Shown: positions 16,989-26,907 of the stretch, piece by piece | How positions within the stretch are numbered: the first letter of the stretch is position 1 | Layout: each line of letters begins with the position of its first letter | NCBI GenBank assembly: GCA_044507625.1 | Contig: JBIQJE010000005.1 | Coordinates: 162,885 to 226,884 of the forward strand | From: Hyphomicrobium_A sp044507625 | GTDB taxonomy: Bacteria > Pseudomonadota > Alphaproteobacteria > Rhizobiales > Hyphomicrobiaceae | Direction of reading: 5' to 3' | DNA length: 64,000 bases | Translations under genes and position numbers: made by a program | Notes under the pieces: model-generated | Seen by the model: the letters and a program-made list of their open reading frames with translations, nothing else | Told to the model about the DNA's origin: nothing | Databases searched by the model: none

Positions 16989-19900
16989 TTAACGGCCGGG
17001 GACGGTCCCAGGGCCCAGCAGCTCGAGGTTGCCGCCGGTCGCCGTGATATCGGTGGAGCGCACCCGCTCCGTCGCATAGGCGCGCAGCGTATCGGGACCG
17101 CCGGCCTTGGGTCCGGTGCCCGACAAGCCCTCCCCGCCGAACGGCTGCACGCCCACCACCGCGCCGATCTGGTTGCGGTTGACGTAGAGATTGCCGACGC
17201 GCGCGTGCTCGGCGACGTAGTCCGCCACGCCTTCGAGACGGCTGTGCAGCCCCAGCGTCAGCCCGTAGCCCGTGGCGTTGATCGCATCGATCACCTTGGA
17301 CAGCGCGCCGCGCTCATAGCGCACTACGTGCAAGATCGGCCCGAAGACTTCGCCGTCGAGCACATCGAGGCTGTCGATCTCGAAGGCGGCGGGCGTGACG
17401 TAACTTCCGGCGTGGCACGCCTCGGGCAGCATCAGGTCGACGAGCTGGCGGCCTTCCCGCTGCATGCGAATCTTGTGTCCGTCGAGGAAGTCCTGGGCGT
17501 CCTCGTCGATCACGGGGCCGATGTCGGTCGCGTAATCGAACGGATCGCCAATGTCGAGCATCTGGATGGCGCCGACGAGCATCTCGATCGTGTCGTCGGC
17601 GATCTCCTCCTGCACGAAGAGCACGCGCGCCGCGGAGCAGCGCTGGCCGGCGCTATTGAACGCGGAGCGGACGGCATCGCGCACGACCTGCTCGGGCAGC
17701 GCGCTCGAATCCGCGATCATGGCGTTGATGCCACCGGTCTCGGCAATGAACGGGACGATGGCGCTGCGCCGGTCGGCGAGCGCGCGCTGGATGGCCCAGG
17801 CGGTTGCGTTCGATCCCGTGAAGGAGATGCCGTTGACGCGCGTATCCTTCACGAGCGCTTCGCCGAGGCGGCCACTGCCGGGGAGGAACTGGAGAACGTC
17901 GCCGGGAACGCCTGCCTCGTGCAGCAGGCGCGTTGCCATGAATGCCGTGATGGGCGTCTGCTCGGCGGGTTTGGCGAGCACCGCATTGCCGGCTGCGAGG
18001 GCTGCGGCGACCTGGCCGGTGAAAATCGCGAGGGGGAAATTCCACGGCGAGATGCAGGCGAAGACACCGCGCCCATCAAGCGTCAGCGTATTGCGCTCGC
18101 CCGTCGGCCCGCGCAGCTCCACGGGGCCGACAAACAGCCGGCGTGCCTGCACGGCGTAATAGCGCAGGTAGTCGACCGCTTCGCGCACGTCGCCCTGGGC
18201 ATCCTCCAGCGTCTTGCCGGCCTCGCGCACGATGATGGCCATGAGCCGCGCCTTGTCGCGCTCGAAAAGATCGGCGGCGGCATCGAGGACTTTCGCGCGT
18301 CCCGCACCGCCGAGCTTGTTCCAGGCACCCGCAGCGCCCGTCGCGCGGTCGATGGCGGTGTCGGCCTGGGCGAGCGTCGTTACGCGCACGGTTCCGATGC
18401 GCTCGCGCCGGTCGTGCGGACAGGTGACGATGCTCGCCGCCTCTCCGCCCGATTGCATCTTGCCACCGATGATGGGACCGGCTTCGTAGACGTCATCGAG
18501 CGCGTCGCCCATCTCCTTGAACAGCGCATGGCGAGCGGAAGCTTCCGTCAACGCGAGGCCAGCCGATGCCATCCGCTCGGGCATGAAGATCTCGCGCGGG
18601 GGAACGATGGCGGGTTTTGCCGCCTGCCCGGCGGTGCGCTCCGCTTCCGCCGTCTCCACCGGATCGCGAATGATGTCGGCGATAGGGGCCTCGCCATCGG
18701 AAAGCCGGTTCACGAACGAGGTGTTGGAGCCGTTCTCCAGCAGGCGGCGCACGAGATAGGCCAGCAGGTCCTCGTGGCTGCCGACCGGCGCGTAGATGCG
18801 GCATGGCCGGCGGATGCCGCGCACGCCGACCATCTCGTCATAGAGCGCATCGCCCATGCCATGGAGGCGCTGGAACTCTATGGAGACCGGACCTGCCGCC
18901 ACGTGCGCTGCCGCGATCGAATAGGCATTGTGCGTGCCGAACTGCGGATAGAACGCCTTCGGATCGCTGATGAGCAGGCGCGCGCATGCGAGATAGGAGA
19001 CGTCCGTGTGCAGCTTGCGCGTGAAGACGGGATAGTCGGTCAGCGCGCGCTCCTGCGCCCATTTGATCTCGCTGTCCCAATAGGCGCCCTTGACGAGACG
19101 CACCGGGATACGCTTGCCGGTGCGCTCGGCGAGCCGGCGCAGCCAGCGAAGAGTCGGGATCGCGCGCTTGCCGTAGGCCTGCACGGCTATGCCGAGGCCG
19201 TTCCAGTTGTCGAGGGCAGGGTGGGTGAGGGTCGCGGCGAAAATCTGCAGCGTCGGATCGAGGCGATCCTGCTCCTCGGCGTCGATGGTGATGGTGAGGC
19301 CGCGGGAGCGGGCGGCGCGGGCGAGCGTCAGCATACGCGGCGCCAGCTCCGAGGCGAGGCGCTCCTCCTTGCCGGGCTCGAAGCGCGGATGCAGCGCGGA
19401 AAGCTTTACCGACAGGCCTGGACGCCCGTAGAGCGCATCGGAGTGGGCCACGCCGAAAGGTCCTGCCGCCTGCCCCACCGCGTCAACCGCGGCGAGATAG
19501 CGCTCGAAGTAGATATCGGCATCCTTCTGCGTGCGGGCGGCTTCGCCGAGCATGTCGTAGGAGAGCAGATACCCCTTCGCCTGGTATTCGCCGGCGCGGG
19601 CGATCGCGTCGGTGATGGTGCGGCCGAGGACGAACTGATCGCCCAGGAGACGCACGGCATGGCGCACCGCCTGCCGGATCACCGGCTCGCCGGACCGGGC
19701 AATGAGACGCTTCATGGCGTCGAACGGATTGGCGCCCTGCGCCTCGCGCAGCTTCACGATCTGGCCCGTGAGCATCAGCGCCCAGGTCGAGGCGTTGACG
19801 AACAGGCTGTCGGAGTGGCCGCGGTGCTTCTCCCATTGGCCATCGGCCAGCTTCTCGGCGATCAGCTCGTCCGCCGTCTCGGTATCGGGGATGCGCAGCA

Positions 19901-20198
19901 GCGCCTCCGCGATGCACATGAGGATGACGCCCTCCTCGCTGGAAAGGCCATACTCCCGCATGAAGGCATCGACACCCGCCTGCCTCCCCTTGCCGCCGCG
20001 CGCTGCGTTGGCGAGGCGACGCGCGAGCTCTGCGGCGCGCCTGCGCTCGTCCTCGCTGAACACGGCGCGCTCGATGAGGCGGTCGACCAGCCGATGCTCG
20101 TCGACGAGGTGACTGGCAGCAATTTCATCGCGCGGAGGAACGAGCCGGGCCCGCGCCTCGATCTCGTCTTCCGCTTCGACTGGCTTTACCGCGACCAT
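16989..20198 (-). CDS. putA: Bifunctional proline dehydrogenase / L-glutamate gamma-semialdehyde dehydrogenase
   Basis: A 1069-residue trifunctional-type PutA lacking the DNA-binding domain. The FAD-dependent proline dehydrogenase barrel spans roughly 80-480 (RLVKGAYWDSEIKWAQ); the NAD-dependent aldehyde dehydrogenase follows from about 560, with Glu in FIAETGG and catalytic Cys in GQRCSAARV. It oxidises proline to glutamate with channelled intermediates. The N-terminus (MVAVKPVEAEDEIEAR) shows no ribbon-helix-helix, so it should not repress itself. GTGAGGAC precedes the start at 20198; the 58-residue longer frame is rejected. It is divergent from panC. Confidence 0.93.
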   Translation of the reverse strand: MVAVKPVEAEDEIEARARLVPPRDEIAASHLVDEHRLVDRLIERAVFSEDERRRAAELARRLANAARGGKGRQAGVDAFMREYGLSSEEGVILMCIAEALLRIPDTETADELIAEKLADGQWEKHRGHSDSLFVNASTWALMLTGQIVKLREAQGANPFDAMKRLIARSGEPVIRQAVRHAVRLLGDQFVLGRTITDAIARAGEYQAKGYLLSYDMLGEAARTQKDADIYFERYLAAVDAVGQAAGPFGVAHSDALYGRPGLSVKLSALHPRFEPGKEERLASELAPRMLTLARAARSRGLTITIDAEEQDRLDPTLQIFAATLTHPALDNWNGLGIAVQAYGKRAIPTLRWLRRLAERTGKRIPVRLVKGAYWDSEIKWAQERALTDYPVFTRKLHTDVSYLACARLLISDPKAFYPQFGTHNAYSIAAAHVAAGPVSIEFQRLHGMGDALYDEMVGVRGIRRPCRIYAPVGSHEDLLAYLVRRLLENGSNTSFVNRLSDGEAPIADIIRDPVETAEAERTAGQAAKPAIVPPREIFMPERMASAGLALTEASARHALFKEMGDALDDVYEAGPIIGGKMQSGGEAASIVTCPHDRRERIGTVRVTTLAQADTAIDRATGAAGAWNKLGGAGRAKVLDAAADLFERDKARLMAIIVREAGKTLEDAQGDVREAVDYLRYYAVQARRLFVGPVELRGPTGERNTLTLDGRGVFACISPWNFPLAIFTGQVAAALAAGNAVLAKPAEQTPITAFMATRLLHEAGVPGDVLQFLPGSGRLGEALVKDTRVNGISFTGSNATAWAIQRALADRRSAIVPFIAETGGINAMIADSSALPEQVVRDAVRSAFNSAGQRCSAARVLFVQEEIADDTIEMLVGAIQMLDIGDPFDYATDIGPVIDEDAQDFLDGHKIRMQREGRQLVDLMLPEACHAGSYVTPAAFEIDSLDVLDGEVFGPILHVVRYERGALSKVIDAINATGYGLTLGLHSRLEGVADYVAEHARVGNLYVNRNQIGAVVGVQPFGGEGLSGTGPKAGGPDTLRAYATERVRSTDITATGGNLELLGPGTVPGR

Positions 20199-20362
20199 CG
20201 TGTCCTCACCGTTATGCCGCCGTGCGATTCGACGAGCCGGTACAGTAGCAAATCGCCGGGATGCATGCGCGCTTGCGCTCCCGGGACGCGCATACACGGG
20301 CTTGACGGCGCCTTTAAGCCTCGCCAGACCTTGCGGCGGATTGGGGTTTGCGAGGCTCGACG

Positions 20363-21301
20363 GTGACCACACAAGCGAAGGTCGTGCGCAGCGTTGCCGA
20401 ATTGCGCGACGAAATCCGCCAATGGCGGAAGAACGGCCTCACGGTTGCGCTCGTTCCCACCATGGGGGCACTGCATCGGGGACATCTGACGCTCGTGCGG
20501 CGCGCATCGGAGCTGGCAGACCGGACGGTGGTGTCGATCTTCGTCAATCCGGGCCAGTTCGCCCCGCACGAGGATCTGGCGCGCTATCCGCGCGATGAGC
20601 CGGGCGATCTTGCAAAGCTTGCCGGGGAGCGCTGCGACCTCGTGTGGGCGCCGCGGCCGGCGGACATGTATCCGGAGGGCTTCGCGACGCGCGTTCTTCC
20701 CGCCGGCGCGGCGCAGGGGCTCGAAAGCGATTTCCGGCCGCACTTCTTTGGCGGCGTGGCGACCGTGTGCGCCAAGCTATTCGGGGCAACGGCGCCCGAT
20801 GCCGCCATCTTCGGCGAAAAGGACTACCAGCAGCTCTGCGTCATCCGGCAGATGGTGCGCGATCTCGACATGCCGCTGCAGATCGTGGGCGTCGATACGG
20901 TGCGCGAGCCCGACGGCCTCGCGCTCTCCTCGCGCAATGTCTATCTCTCGGCCGACGAGCGCGCGATCGCTCCGGCGCTCAATCGCGTGCTGCGGGAAGT
21001 CGCGGCCGCGGCGCAGGAAGCGCTGCGCGGCAAGGCGGGGCCGCGCAAAGCGCCGCGCCCGCAGCCGCTCGTGGTCGATGCGTCCGAGCCGGCACCGGTC
21101 CAGGAGCTTGCCGAGCTCACCGCAATCTGCAAGGCGGCGGTGGCCGAGCTCAAGGGCGCCGGCTTTGCAAAGGTCGATTATATCGCCGTGCGCGAGGCAG
21201 ACACCCTGCGCCTCGTCGGCGAATTGGGGCCGCGCCCATTGCGGGTGCTGGGCGCTGCGTGGCTCGGCGCGACGCGGTTGATCGACAACGTGCCGGGCTA
21301 A
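20363..21301 (+). CDS. panC: Pantothenate synthetase (pantoate-beta-alanine ligase)
   Basis: A 312-residue enzyme joining pantoate and beta-alanine with ATP in coenzyme A biosynthesis. The nucleotidyltransferase motif is PTMGALHRGH (His38, His41), with GEKDYQ and the KMSKS-like LSSRNVYLS. An unusual 20-residue Arg/Pro-rich insert (KAGPRKAPRPQPLV) lies near residue 225. The start is taken as GTG at 20363 after GAGG at 20352-20355; an upstream in-frame TTG at 20348 is the alternative. panB is not adjacent. It converges on the EamA gene with a 9-bp gap. Confidence 0.93.
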   Translation: MTTQAKVVRSVAELRDEIRQWRKNGLTVALVPTMGALHRGHLTLVRRASELADRTVVSIFVNPGQFAPHEDLARYPRDEPGDLAKLAGERCDLVWAPRPADMYPEGFATRVLPAGAAQGLESDFRPHFFGGVATVCAKLFGATAPDAAIFGEKDYQQLCVIRQMVRDLDMPLQIVGVDTVREPDGLALSSRNVYLSADERAIAPALNRVLREVAAAAQEALRGKAGPRKAPRPQPLVVDASEPAPVQELAELTAICKAAVAELKGAGFAKVDYIAVREADTLRLVGELGPRPLRVLGAAWLGATRLIDNVPG

Positions 21302-21310
21302 AGTGCTCGA

Positions 21311-22243
21311 TCAGGCGGTGCGGCGCACGGCGAGAAGAATGCCCGCAACGATGAGCGCAATGCCGACGAGCTGGTAAAGCTCCGGCCGCTCGTTGAGCAG
21401 CAGCACGGCGAACACGGTGCCGAATACCGGCACGAGATAGACGGAAAGCCCCGCCGTGTTGGCGCCGAGCAGCTCGACGGCCCGGTTGTATGCGCCGTAT
21501 CCGATCGCGGAAGCGAACAGCGATACATAGCCGATCGCCAGCAGCGAACGGGTGCTCACCGGCATCGCCTGCACGAGCAGCGTTTCGCCGATATAGAAGG
21601 GCAACAGCAGCATAGCGCCCACAAAGAAGGTGGCGAAGAGGAAGCTCAGCCAGTGGACCGCGGGGCGCAGACGCAGCAGCGCCGTATAGACGGCATAGAG
21701 AATGCAGGCTGTGAGCATCCAAAGATCGCCGGCGTTGAATGCGAGTTCAGTGAGAATGTGCAGATCGCCGTGGGTGATCAGCGTCATCGCGCCCGCCAGC
21801 GACAGCACCACGCCCGTCCCCTGCCGCGCCGTTATGCGCTCGTTGAAGAGCAGGAACGTCGCGGCGACGATCAGCACCGGCATTGCCGCCTGCAGCATGA
21901 GAATGTTGAGCGCGGTCGTCGTGTGGGCGGCGATGTAGAGGGCGGCATTGAAGAAGGCGATGCCCAGCGCCGAGAGCAGCACCATGATCGGCCAGGCACG
22001 GATCATGGCCGGCGCATCGCGGCGCACGTGCGGCCAGGCGAACGGCAGCACCAGTATGGCTGCCAGCATCCAGCGCCAGAAGGCGAGCCCGACCGGCGGC
22101 AACTCGCCTGCAAAAGCGCGCGCGACGATAGCGTTACCGCCCCATACCACGCCTGGCAGCAGCATCAGCAGGTACGGCGCCAGTGTGCGCGGCGGCGATG
22201 GGGCGAGTGTTGCAGCGGATGCGGATTGCGAATCGGGCGACAT
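21311..22243 (-). CDS. EamA/DMT family permease
   Basis: A 310-residue inner-membrane protein with ten predicted membrane segments in two EamA repeats (LLPGVVWGGNAIVARAFAG near residue 30 and GDLWMLTACILYAVYTALL near 175). Members export amino acids or other metabolites; the substrate cannot be read from sequence. It ends 9 bp from the convergent panC gene and has its own promoter region upstream of 22243. Confidence 0.85.
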   Translation of the reverse strand: MSPDSQSASAATLAPSPPRTLAPYLLMLLPGVVWGGNAIVARAFAGELPPVGLAFWRWMLAAILVLPFAWPHVRRDAPAMIRAWPIMVLLSALGIAFFNAALYIAAHTTTALNILMLQAAMPVLIVAATFLLFNERITARQGTGVVLSLAGAMTLITHGDLHILTELAFNAGDLWMLTACILYAVYTALLRLRPAVHWLSFLFATFFVGAMLLLPFYIGETLLVQAMPVSTRSLLAIGYVSLFASAIGYGAYNRAVELLGANTAGLSVYLVPVFGTVFAVLLLNERPELYQLVGIALIVAGILLAVRRTA

Positions 22244-22374
22244 TGCTCACCGTCGTCAATTGCTCTGCGTTTCCGGCGAGGCTGGCGGAAGCGGGCGCGC
22301 TCGCGGCGGGCTTATCTAGCCCGCTGCTGCACGGAAGGCGATCCCGTGCGGGCAAGCGCCGCGGGAGACTCATG

Positions 22375-22410
22375 AAAAAGCGGAAGCTGGCGCTTGGCCG
22401 GCTTCCGCTT
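22375..22410 (-). terminator. Intrinsic terminator after the stress-like gene
   Basis: On the minus strand AAGCGGAAGC and GCTTCCGCTT form a perfect 10-bp stem with a 13-nt loop, followed by five Ts. It lies about 70 bp past the stop of the 22479-23120 gene. Confidence 0.85.
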
Positions 22411-22478
22411 AAAGGCCCGCCGTCATGGGGGGTGTCTGTGTCTGTCGTTGTTCCGCCGCAGCGCTGCGCGCCTCGATA

Positions 22479-23120
22479 TTAAAACTTGAGGAACGGATCG
22501 GGCTGGGCATCGTGGAACGGCACGGTGTCGACGCCGGAGGGCAGCGTTATCGTGTGCACGTGAATATCCTCCGCATGGGCGGCGCGCAACACGTCGAGCG
22601 CTTTCTCCTCGCGCGCTTCGTCGTCCGTGCGCACCCACAGCACAAGGCCGCCGTTTTTCAGGTGGCGGTCGATCTGGTCTGCGTGGCGCCGCTCCATGCG
22701 CCGTGCCGCATAGAGGCCGACGCAGCCGGCGAGCGCGCCGACGCCCAGCGCCGCGCCGGCGGTGGCGATGGCGGCAGCACCCTCGAGGGCTGCAATGGCG
22801 GCCGCGCCCGCGCCGCCGACGTACACAGGTATGCCGGCCAGCGCGGCGAGGCCTTCGGTGCGGGAATCGCTGGAGACATACGTGGCGCGGGGCGTAGCCG
22901 GGTCATCGGCCAGCGCCTCGGCGGCGGGGATATTGGCGCCGAACTTGTCACGCAGGGCCTTGTCGCTTCCGAGCACGCTCAGGTCGTCGCGGTCGAAGCC
23001 GGAGCAGAGGAGCCCGTCGACGGCCTTCTGGAGCGCGGTGGCCGAGTGGAAGATCGCCGAAGCCTCGCGCGTTGTTTCCTCGGTCTGATCGGCGCAGCAT
23101 TGAGCCTGCGTAGATGCCAT
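22479..23120 (-). CDS. Hypothetical protein with glycine-zipper membrane segment
   Basis: A 213-residue protein of unknown function. The N-terminal domain (residues 20-90, AIFHSATALQKAVDGLLCSG) resembles regions of general-stress proteins; the middle (about 100-140) is an Ala/Gly-rich hydrophobic stretch with glycine-zipper spacing; the C-terminal part (LKNGGLVLWVRTDDEAREEK) is a small alpha/beta domain. The start at 23120 is fixed by AAAGGAG eight bases upstream. Monocistronic, with a terminator. A stress role is only a guess. Confidence 0.65.
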   Translation of the reverse strand: MASTQAQCCADQTEETTREASAIFHSATALQKAVDGLLCSGFDRDDLSVLGSDKALRDKFGANIPAAEALADDPATPRATYVSSDSRTEGLAALAGIPVYVGGAGAAAIAALEGAAAIATAGAALGVGALAGCVGLYAARRMERRHADQIDRHLKNGGLVLWVRTDDEAREEKALDVLRAAHAEDIHVHTITLPSGVDTVPFHDAQPDPFLKF

Positions 23121-23446
23121 GATCTCTTGCTCCTTTATGGCCGTTCGTGGGTGCACATGGACGAGCAGGCACGATCCGCCGCAACCCCTAAGATTGCTTT
23201 GGTTCGATCACGCAAATTGTCGAAACATCATCGACGCGGCCGCAGCGACCGCGTAGCGGTGCAACGCGGGTTTTCCCGTTTCGGCAAAGGCTTAACGGGG
23301 CTGTTCAGTGCGCCTCGCGGCGGCAGACTTGCCAAATCCGCCTCCCCCGTGCGAGGTCTCGGCAACCACAAATAAGGGATTCGCCGCTCCCGGCCCCACG
23401 TCCCCGCGTTCCGTGCCGCGGCACGCAGCCACGACGGGAATGACGC
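23121..23446. other. Intergenic region upstream of parE
   Basis: 326 bp between divergent genes. No credible gene, repeat or operator was found; it must contain the parE promoter and that of the stress-like gene. Confidence 0.4.
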
Positions 23447-25462
23447 ATGGCCGGAGCCGTTCGCGACCTCTTCTCAACGATCGAAAGCTCAATGACCGAA
23501 AAGACGGCCCGTAGTCGCCGCACGACCGACGCCTCCGACGCCTACACAGCGGCCGACATCGAGGTTCTGGAAGGCCTCGAGCCGGTGCGCCGGCGTCCGG
23601 GCATGTACATCGGCGGTACGGACGAGAAGGCGCTGCATCACCTTTTCGCCGAGGTGATCGATAACTCGATGGACGAGGCGGTGGCCGGTCACGCCACGTG
23701 GATCGAGGTGGAGCTGGAGAAGGACGGGTTTCTCTCCGTAGCGGACAACGGCCGCGGCATGCCGGTCGATCCGCATCCGAAATTCAAGAACAAGAGCGCC
23801 CTCGAAGTCATCATGTGCACGCTGCATGCGGGCGGCAAATTCGAAGGCAAAGCCTATAATACCTCCGGCGGCCTGCACGGCGTCGGCGTGTCGGTCGTCA
23901 ATGCGCTGACGGATGTTTGCGAAGTCGAGGTTGCGCGCAGCCAGCAGCTCTACCGCATGACGTTCTCGCGCGGCATACCGCAGGGCAAGCTGGAGAAGCT
24001 CGGCCCGGTGATGAACCGGCGCGGCACCAAGGTTCGCTTTCATCCGGACGAGAAGATCTTCGGCAAGAACACGCACTTCAAACCGGCGCGTCTGTTCAAG
24101 ATGGCGCGCTCCAAGGCGTACCTTTTCGGCGGCGTGAAGATCCGCTGGAAATGCGATCCTTCGCTGATCAGCGACGACACGCCTACGGAAGCGGAGTTCC
24201 ACTTCCCCGGCGGTCTCAAGGACTATCTCTCCTCCGAGATCGCCGGGCAGACGCTCGTCACCAAAGAGCTGTTCGCCGGCAACATCGAGAAGGAGGGCAA
24301 GCACGGCTCGGTGGAATGGGCGGTGGCGTGGGTCGCGGATGCCGATGGCTTCTCGCGCTCCTACTGCAACACCATCCCGACCGGCGAAGGCGGTACGCAC
24401 GAGAATGGTCTGCGCTCGGCGCTCTCAAAGGGCCTGCGCGAGTTCGGTGACCGCATCGGCAACCGCAAAGCGGCGCAGATCACAGCGGACGACGTGATGG
24501 GCACAGCGGCTTCGATGCTGTCGGTGTTCATCCGCGAGCCGGAATTCCAGGGCCAGACGAAGGACAAGCTCGCGACGCAGGAGGCGACCCGCATCGTCGA
24601 GTCGACGGTGAAGGACGCCTTCGACCACTGGCTCACGGAAAGCCCGCAGCAGGCGACCAAGCTGCTCGAGTGGTCCATCGACCAGGCCGAGGAGCGCCTG
24701 AAGCGCCGGCGCGAAAAAGAGGTCGGCCGGCAGTCTGCGACCCGCAAGCTGCGCCTGCCCGGCAAGCTCGCCGACTGCACGATCCAAGCCGCCGCGGGCA
24801 CGGAGATCTTCATCGTCGAGGGTGACTCGGCCGGCGGATCCGCCAAGAGCGCCCGCCAGCGCGAGACGCAGGCGGTACTGCCGCTGCGCGGCAAGATCCT
24901 CAACGTGGCGAACGCCTCGTCGGCGAAGCTGGCGCAGAACCAGCTTCTCGCCGACCTCATTCTGGCGCTCGGCGTCGGCACGGGCGCGAAGTACAAGGAC
25001 GAGGATCTGCGCTATGAGCGCGTGATCGTCATGACCGATGCCGACGTCGACGGCGCGCACATCGCCTCGCTGCTGATCACGTTCTTCTACCAGCAGATGC
25101 CGGAGCTGATCGAGAACGGGCACCTGTTCCTAGCCGTGCCGCCCCTCTTCAAGCTGACGCACGGGGCGAAATCGGTCTACGCGCGCGATGAGGCGCACCG
25201 GGCCGAGTTGGTCGCCAAGGAATTCAAGCCGGGCGCGAAGGTCGAGATCGGCCGCTTCAAAGGCCTGGGCGAGATGAATGCCGCGCAGCTCAAGGAGACA
25301 ACCATGGATCCGGCGCGGCGCACGCTGCTGCGCGTGGAGATCGGGGAAGGCGACCGCAGCGAGATCGGCGAAGCCGTCAATGCGCTGATGGGATCGAAGC
25401 CCGAAGCCCGCTTCCGCTTCATCCAGGAGCACGCCGCCTTCGCGCAGGATCTCGACATCTAA
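23447..25462 (+). CDS. parE: DNA topoisomerase IV subunit B
   Basis: A 671-residue type IIA topoisomerase ATPase subunit that pairs with ParC to decatenate daughter chromosomes. The GHKL ATPase shows EVIDNSMDEA, DNGRGMPVD and GGLHGVGVSVVNAL; the Toprim part has EGDSAGGSAK, PLRGKILNV and MTDADVDGAHI. The 670-residue length and the ending (RFIQEHAAFAQDLDI) favour ParE over the longer GyrB. The ATG at 23492 (MTEKTARS) is a possible alternative start; neither has a strong binding site. parC is not in the window. Confidence 0.92.
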   Translation: MAGAVRDLFSTIESSMTEKTARSRRTTDASDAYTAADIEVLEGLEPVRRRPGMYIGGTDEKALHHLFAEVIDNSMDEAVAGHATWIEVELEKDGFLSVADNGRGMPVDPHPKFKNKSALEVIMCTLHAGGKFEGKAYNTSGGLHGVGVSVVNALTDVCEVEVARSQQLYRMTFSRGIPQGKLEKLGPVMNRRGTKVRFHPDEKIFGKNTHFKPARLFKMARSKAYLFGGVKIRWKCDPSLISDDTPTEAEFHFPGGLKDYLSSEIAGQTLVTKELFAGNIEKEGKHGSVEWAVAWVADADGFSRSYCNTIPTGEGGTHENGLRSALSKGLREFGDRIGNRKAAQITADDVMGTAASMLSVFIREPEFQGQTKDKLATQEATRIVESTVKDAFDHWLTESPQQATKLLEWSIDQAEERLKRRREKEVGRQSATRKLRLPGKLADCTIQAAAGTEIFIVEGDSAGGSAKSARQRETQAVLPLRGKILNVANASSAKLAQNQLLADLILALGVGTGAKYKDEDLRYERVIVMTDADVDGAHIASLLITFFYQQMPELIENGHLFLAVPPLFKLTHGAKSVYARDEAHRAELVAKEFKPGAKVEIGRFKGLGEMNAAQLKETTMDPARRTLLRVEIGEGDRSEIGEAVNALMGSKPEARFRFIQEHAAFAQDLDI

Positions 25463-25483
25463 AACCGTTGCGGCACTACGCGA

Positions 25484-25924
25484 TTGAGTTTCAAGCGAGA
25501 TTTAGTTGCTGGAGTCGGGCTGCTGTGTTCAGCACCTGTGGCGGTAGGTTTCGCATGGGCGAAAACGGATGGAGAGCAAGTAGCTACCTTCAACGGTGGC
25601 ATTGTTCCGCCCAACCAAGGCGGTGGCGGACCGGCGGGATTACACGCTGTCAGCAGCGACAGCAAATGGGCCACGGGCTGGACAGTCGGTGGCGGCGTCG
25701 AGCTCGCGCTCAGCAAGAGCTGGTCGATCAAGGGCGAGTATCTCTACGTCGATCTTGGCGATGCCAACTATAACTATGTCGGAACAAAAACCGGAATTGG
25801 TGGTGGAGCCGCCGGTGACCCCCACACGACGGATGGATTTAGGGGCGATCTCGATCTCCACACCGTCAAAGTGGGCGTGAACTACAAGTTCGGTGGCGGC
25901 GACGAGATCGTGCCCCTCAAGTAG
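25484..25924 (+). pseudogene. Remnant of an Omp25/Omp31-type outer-membrane beta-barrel protein
   Basis: The frame from 25484 translates to about 146 residues. From residue 60 it matches the C-terminal strands of Hyphomicrobiales opacity-like porins: WATGWTVGGGVELALSKSWS, IKGEYLYVDLG and a final LDLHTVKVGVNYKF. The N-terminal barrel strands and the signal peptide are absent, and the only start is a TTG without a binding site, 22 bp after parE. It looks like a decayed fragment, probably not expressed as a membrane protein. The family call is by pattern recognition. Confidence 0.6.
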
Positions 25925-26016
25925 ACGGAAGCCCGGCTGGATCCGGGAAGATTTTGGCGGGCGGCAGCAATGCCGCCGCCTCCTCGTTCTTGCGCGACGG
26001 CGCGTAACAGTCGCGC

Positions 26017-26531
26017 TCATTCCAGCTGGAGGACGTTGGCGCCGATCTCGGGGTCGACTTTACGCTCCAGCTTCCGGTCGTGCACGAGGAGGGTGATCTC
26101 GGCGGAGCCCGTGCCTACCTTCGCATCCAGTACGTGCCGCCGACAGCATTGAAATCGCGTCCGGCTGCCACGGCGTGAAGGTGCACGGAGGGCTTGTCCT
26201 CCTTCCATGCAATGCTACCGGTCATGCCGGCGACCTCGACGTCGTGGAATGTCTTGGGCGCAAACTCCTTCCTGTCGAAATCATAGAAGCCGAACGTGGC
26301 ATCGCTGAAAAAGCCGATGCCGGTCAGGCTCGCGCTCGGCAGCTTCTCGGTCTCGGCCAGTTTTTCGAGGCTTGCGATCACATCGTCACCGCGACGCAGC
26401 ACCATCAGGTAGCCGGTCGGCGTTTTGACATAGCGGTGCGCCTCGCGGGCGGCGGTGGGGGCTGGGCCGGCCAGAACGGCGGTTATTAGCGCAACGGCTA
26501 AAGGTACGGCCCTCGCCGTGTTCGTCGTCAT
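26017..26531 (-). pseudogene. DUF296/PPC-domain protein, interrupted by a frameshift
   Basis: From the ATG at 26531 (GGAGACC upstream) the frame encodes a signal peptide and a PPC/DUF296 domain (SLTGIGFFSDATFGFYDFD, SVHLHAVAAGRDFNAVGG), then stops at 26115 after TYWMRR. The following frame continues with VLDAKVGTGSAEITLLVHDR to a stop at 26017, exactly the expected end of the domain. One missing base near 26135-26136 explains this. It is either a true frameshift or a sequencing error; with it restored the protein would be about 171 residues and exported. Confidence 0.8.
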
Positions 26532-26907
26532 CTGCTGCGGTCTCCTGATCCGGTCGGAGAACTAACGCCGGTACCGTGCTTAACGGTCCCATCCGGCGGG
26601 GCCCGTATTTGTCTCAGCGCGCCGGCGGCGGCCGTAGATGGGCTCGCCGGCCGCTAGGACCGCGAAATCGCCCTATTGCCTCCCGCAAATTGCCTCCCGC
26701 AAAAAACCGCACCCGCGGATACCACTCGGCAGATTGATGAATTGAACGGCTTGCCCATCGATGTAAATTGTATAGCCAGCCTAGCAATGATCGATGCCTG
26801 GTCCCCCCTGGGCGCTCATGCCGATTTGAATTGGATCCAATCGCGCTAATCGGAGTTTAGGAATTCTCTAGTTAGATCAGCGGTTAGGGCTTTCTAAGGG
26901 TTACGAT
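26532..26907. other. Intergenic region before the L,D-transpeptidase gene
   Basis: 376 bp without a credible gene, locally AT-richer than the surroundings (about 26720-26900), which suits the promoter of the next gene. A perfect 14-nt tandem duplication, ATTGCCTCCCGCAA, lies at 26675-26688 and 26689-26702. Confidence 0.5.

Noticed and set aside
17205..20366. 1053-residue open frame on the plus strand opposite putA
   Set aside because: It is an antisense shadow of putA: Arg/His/Gly/Asp-rich translation without domains, created by high GC at third positions.
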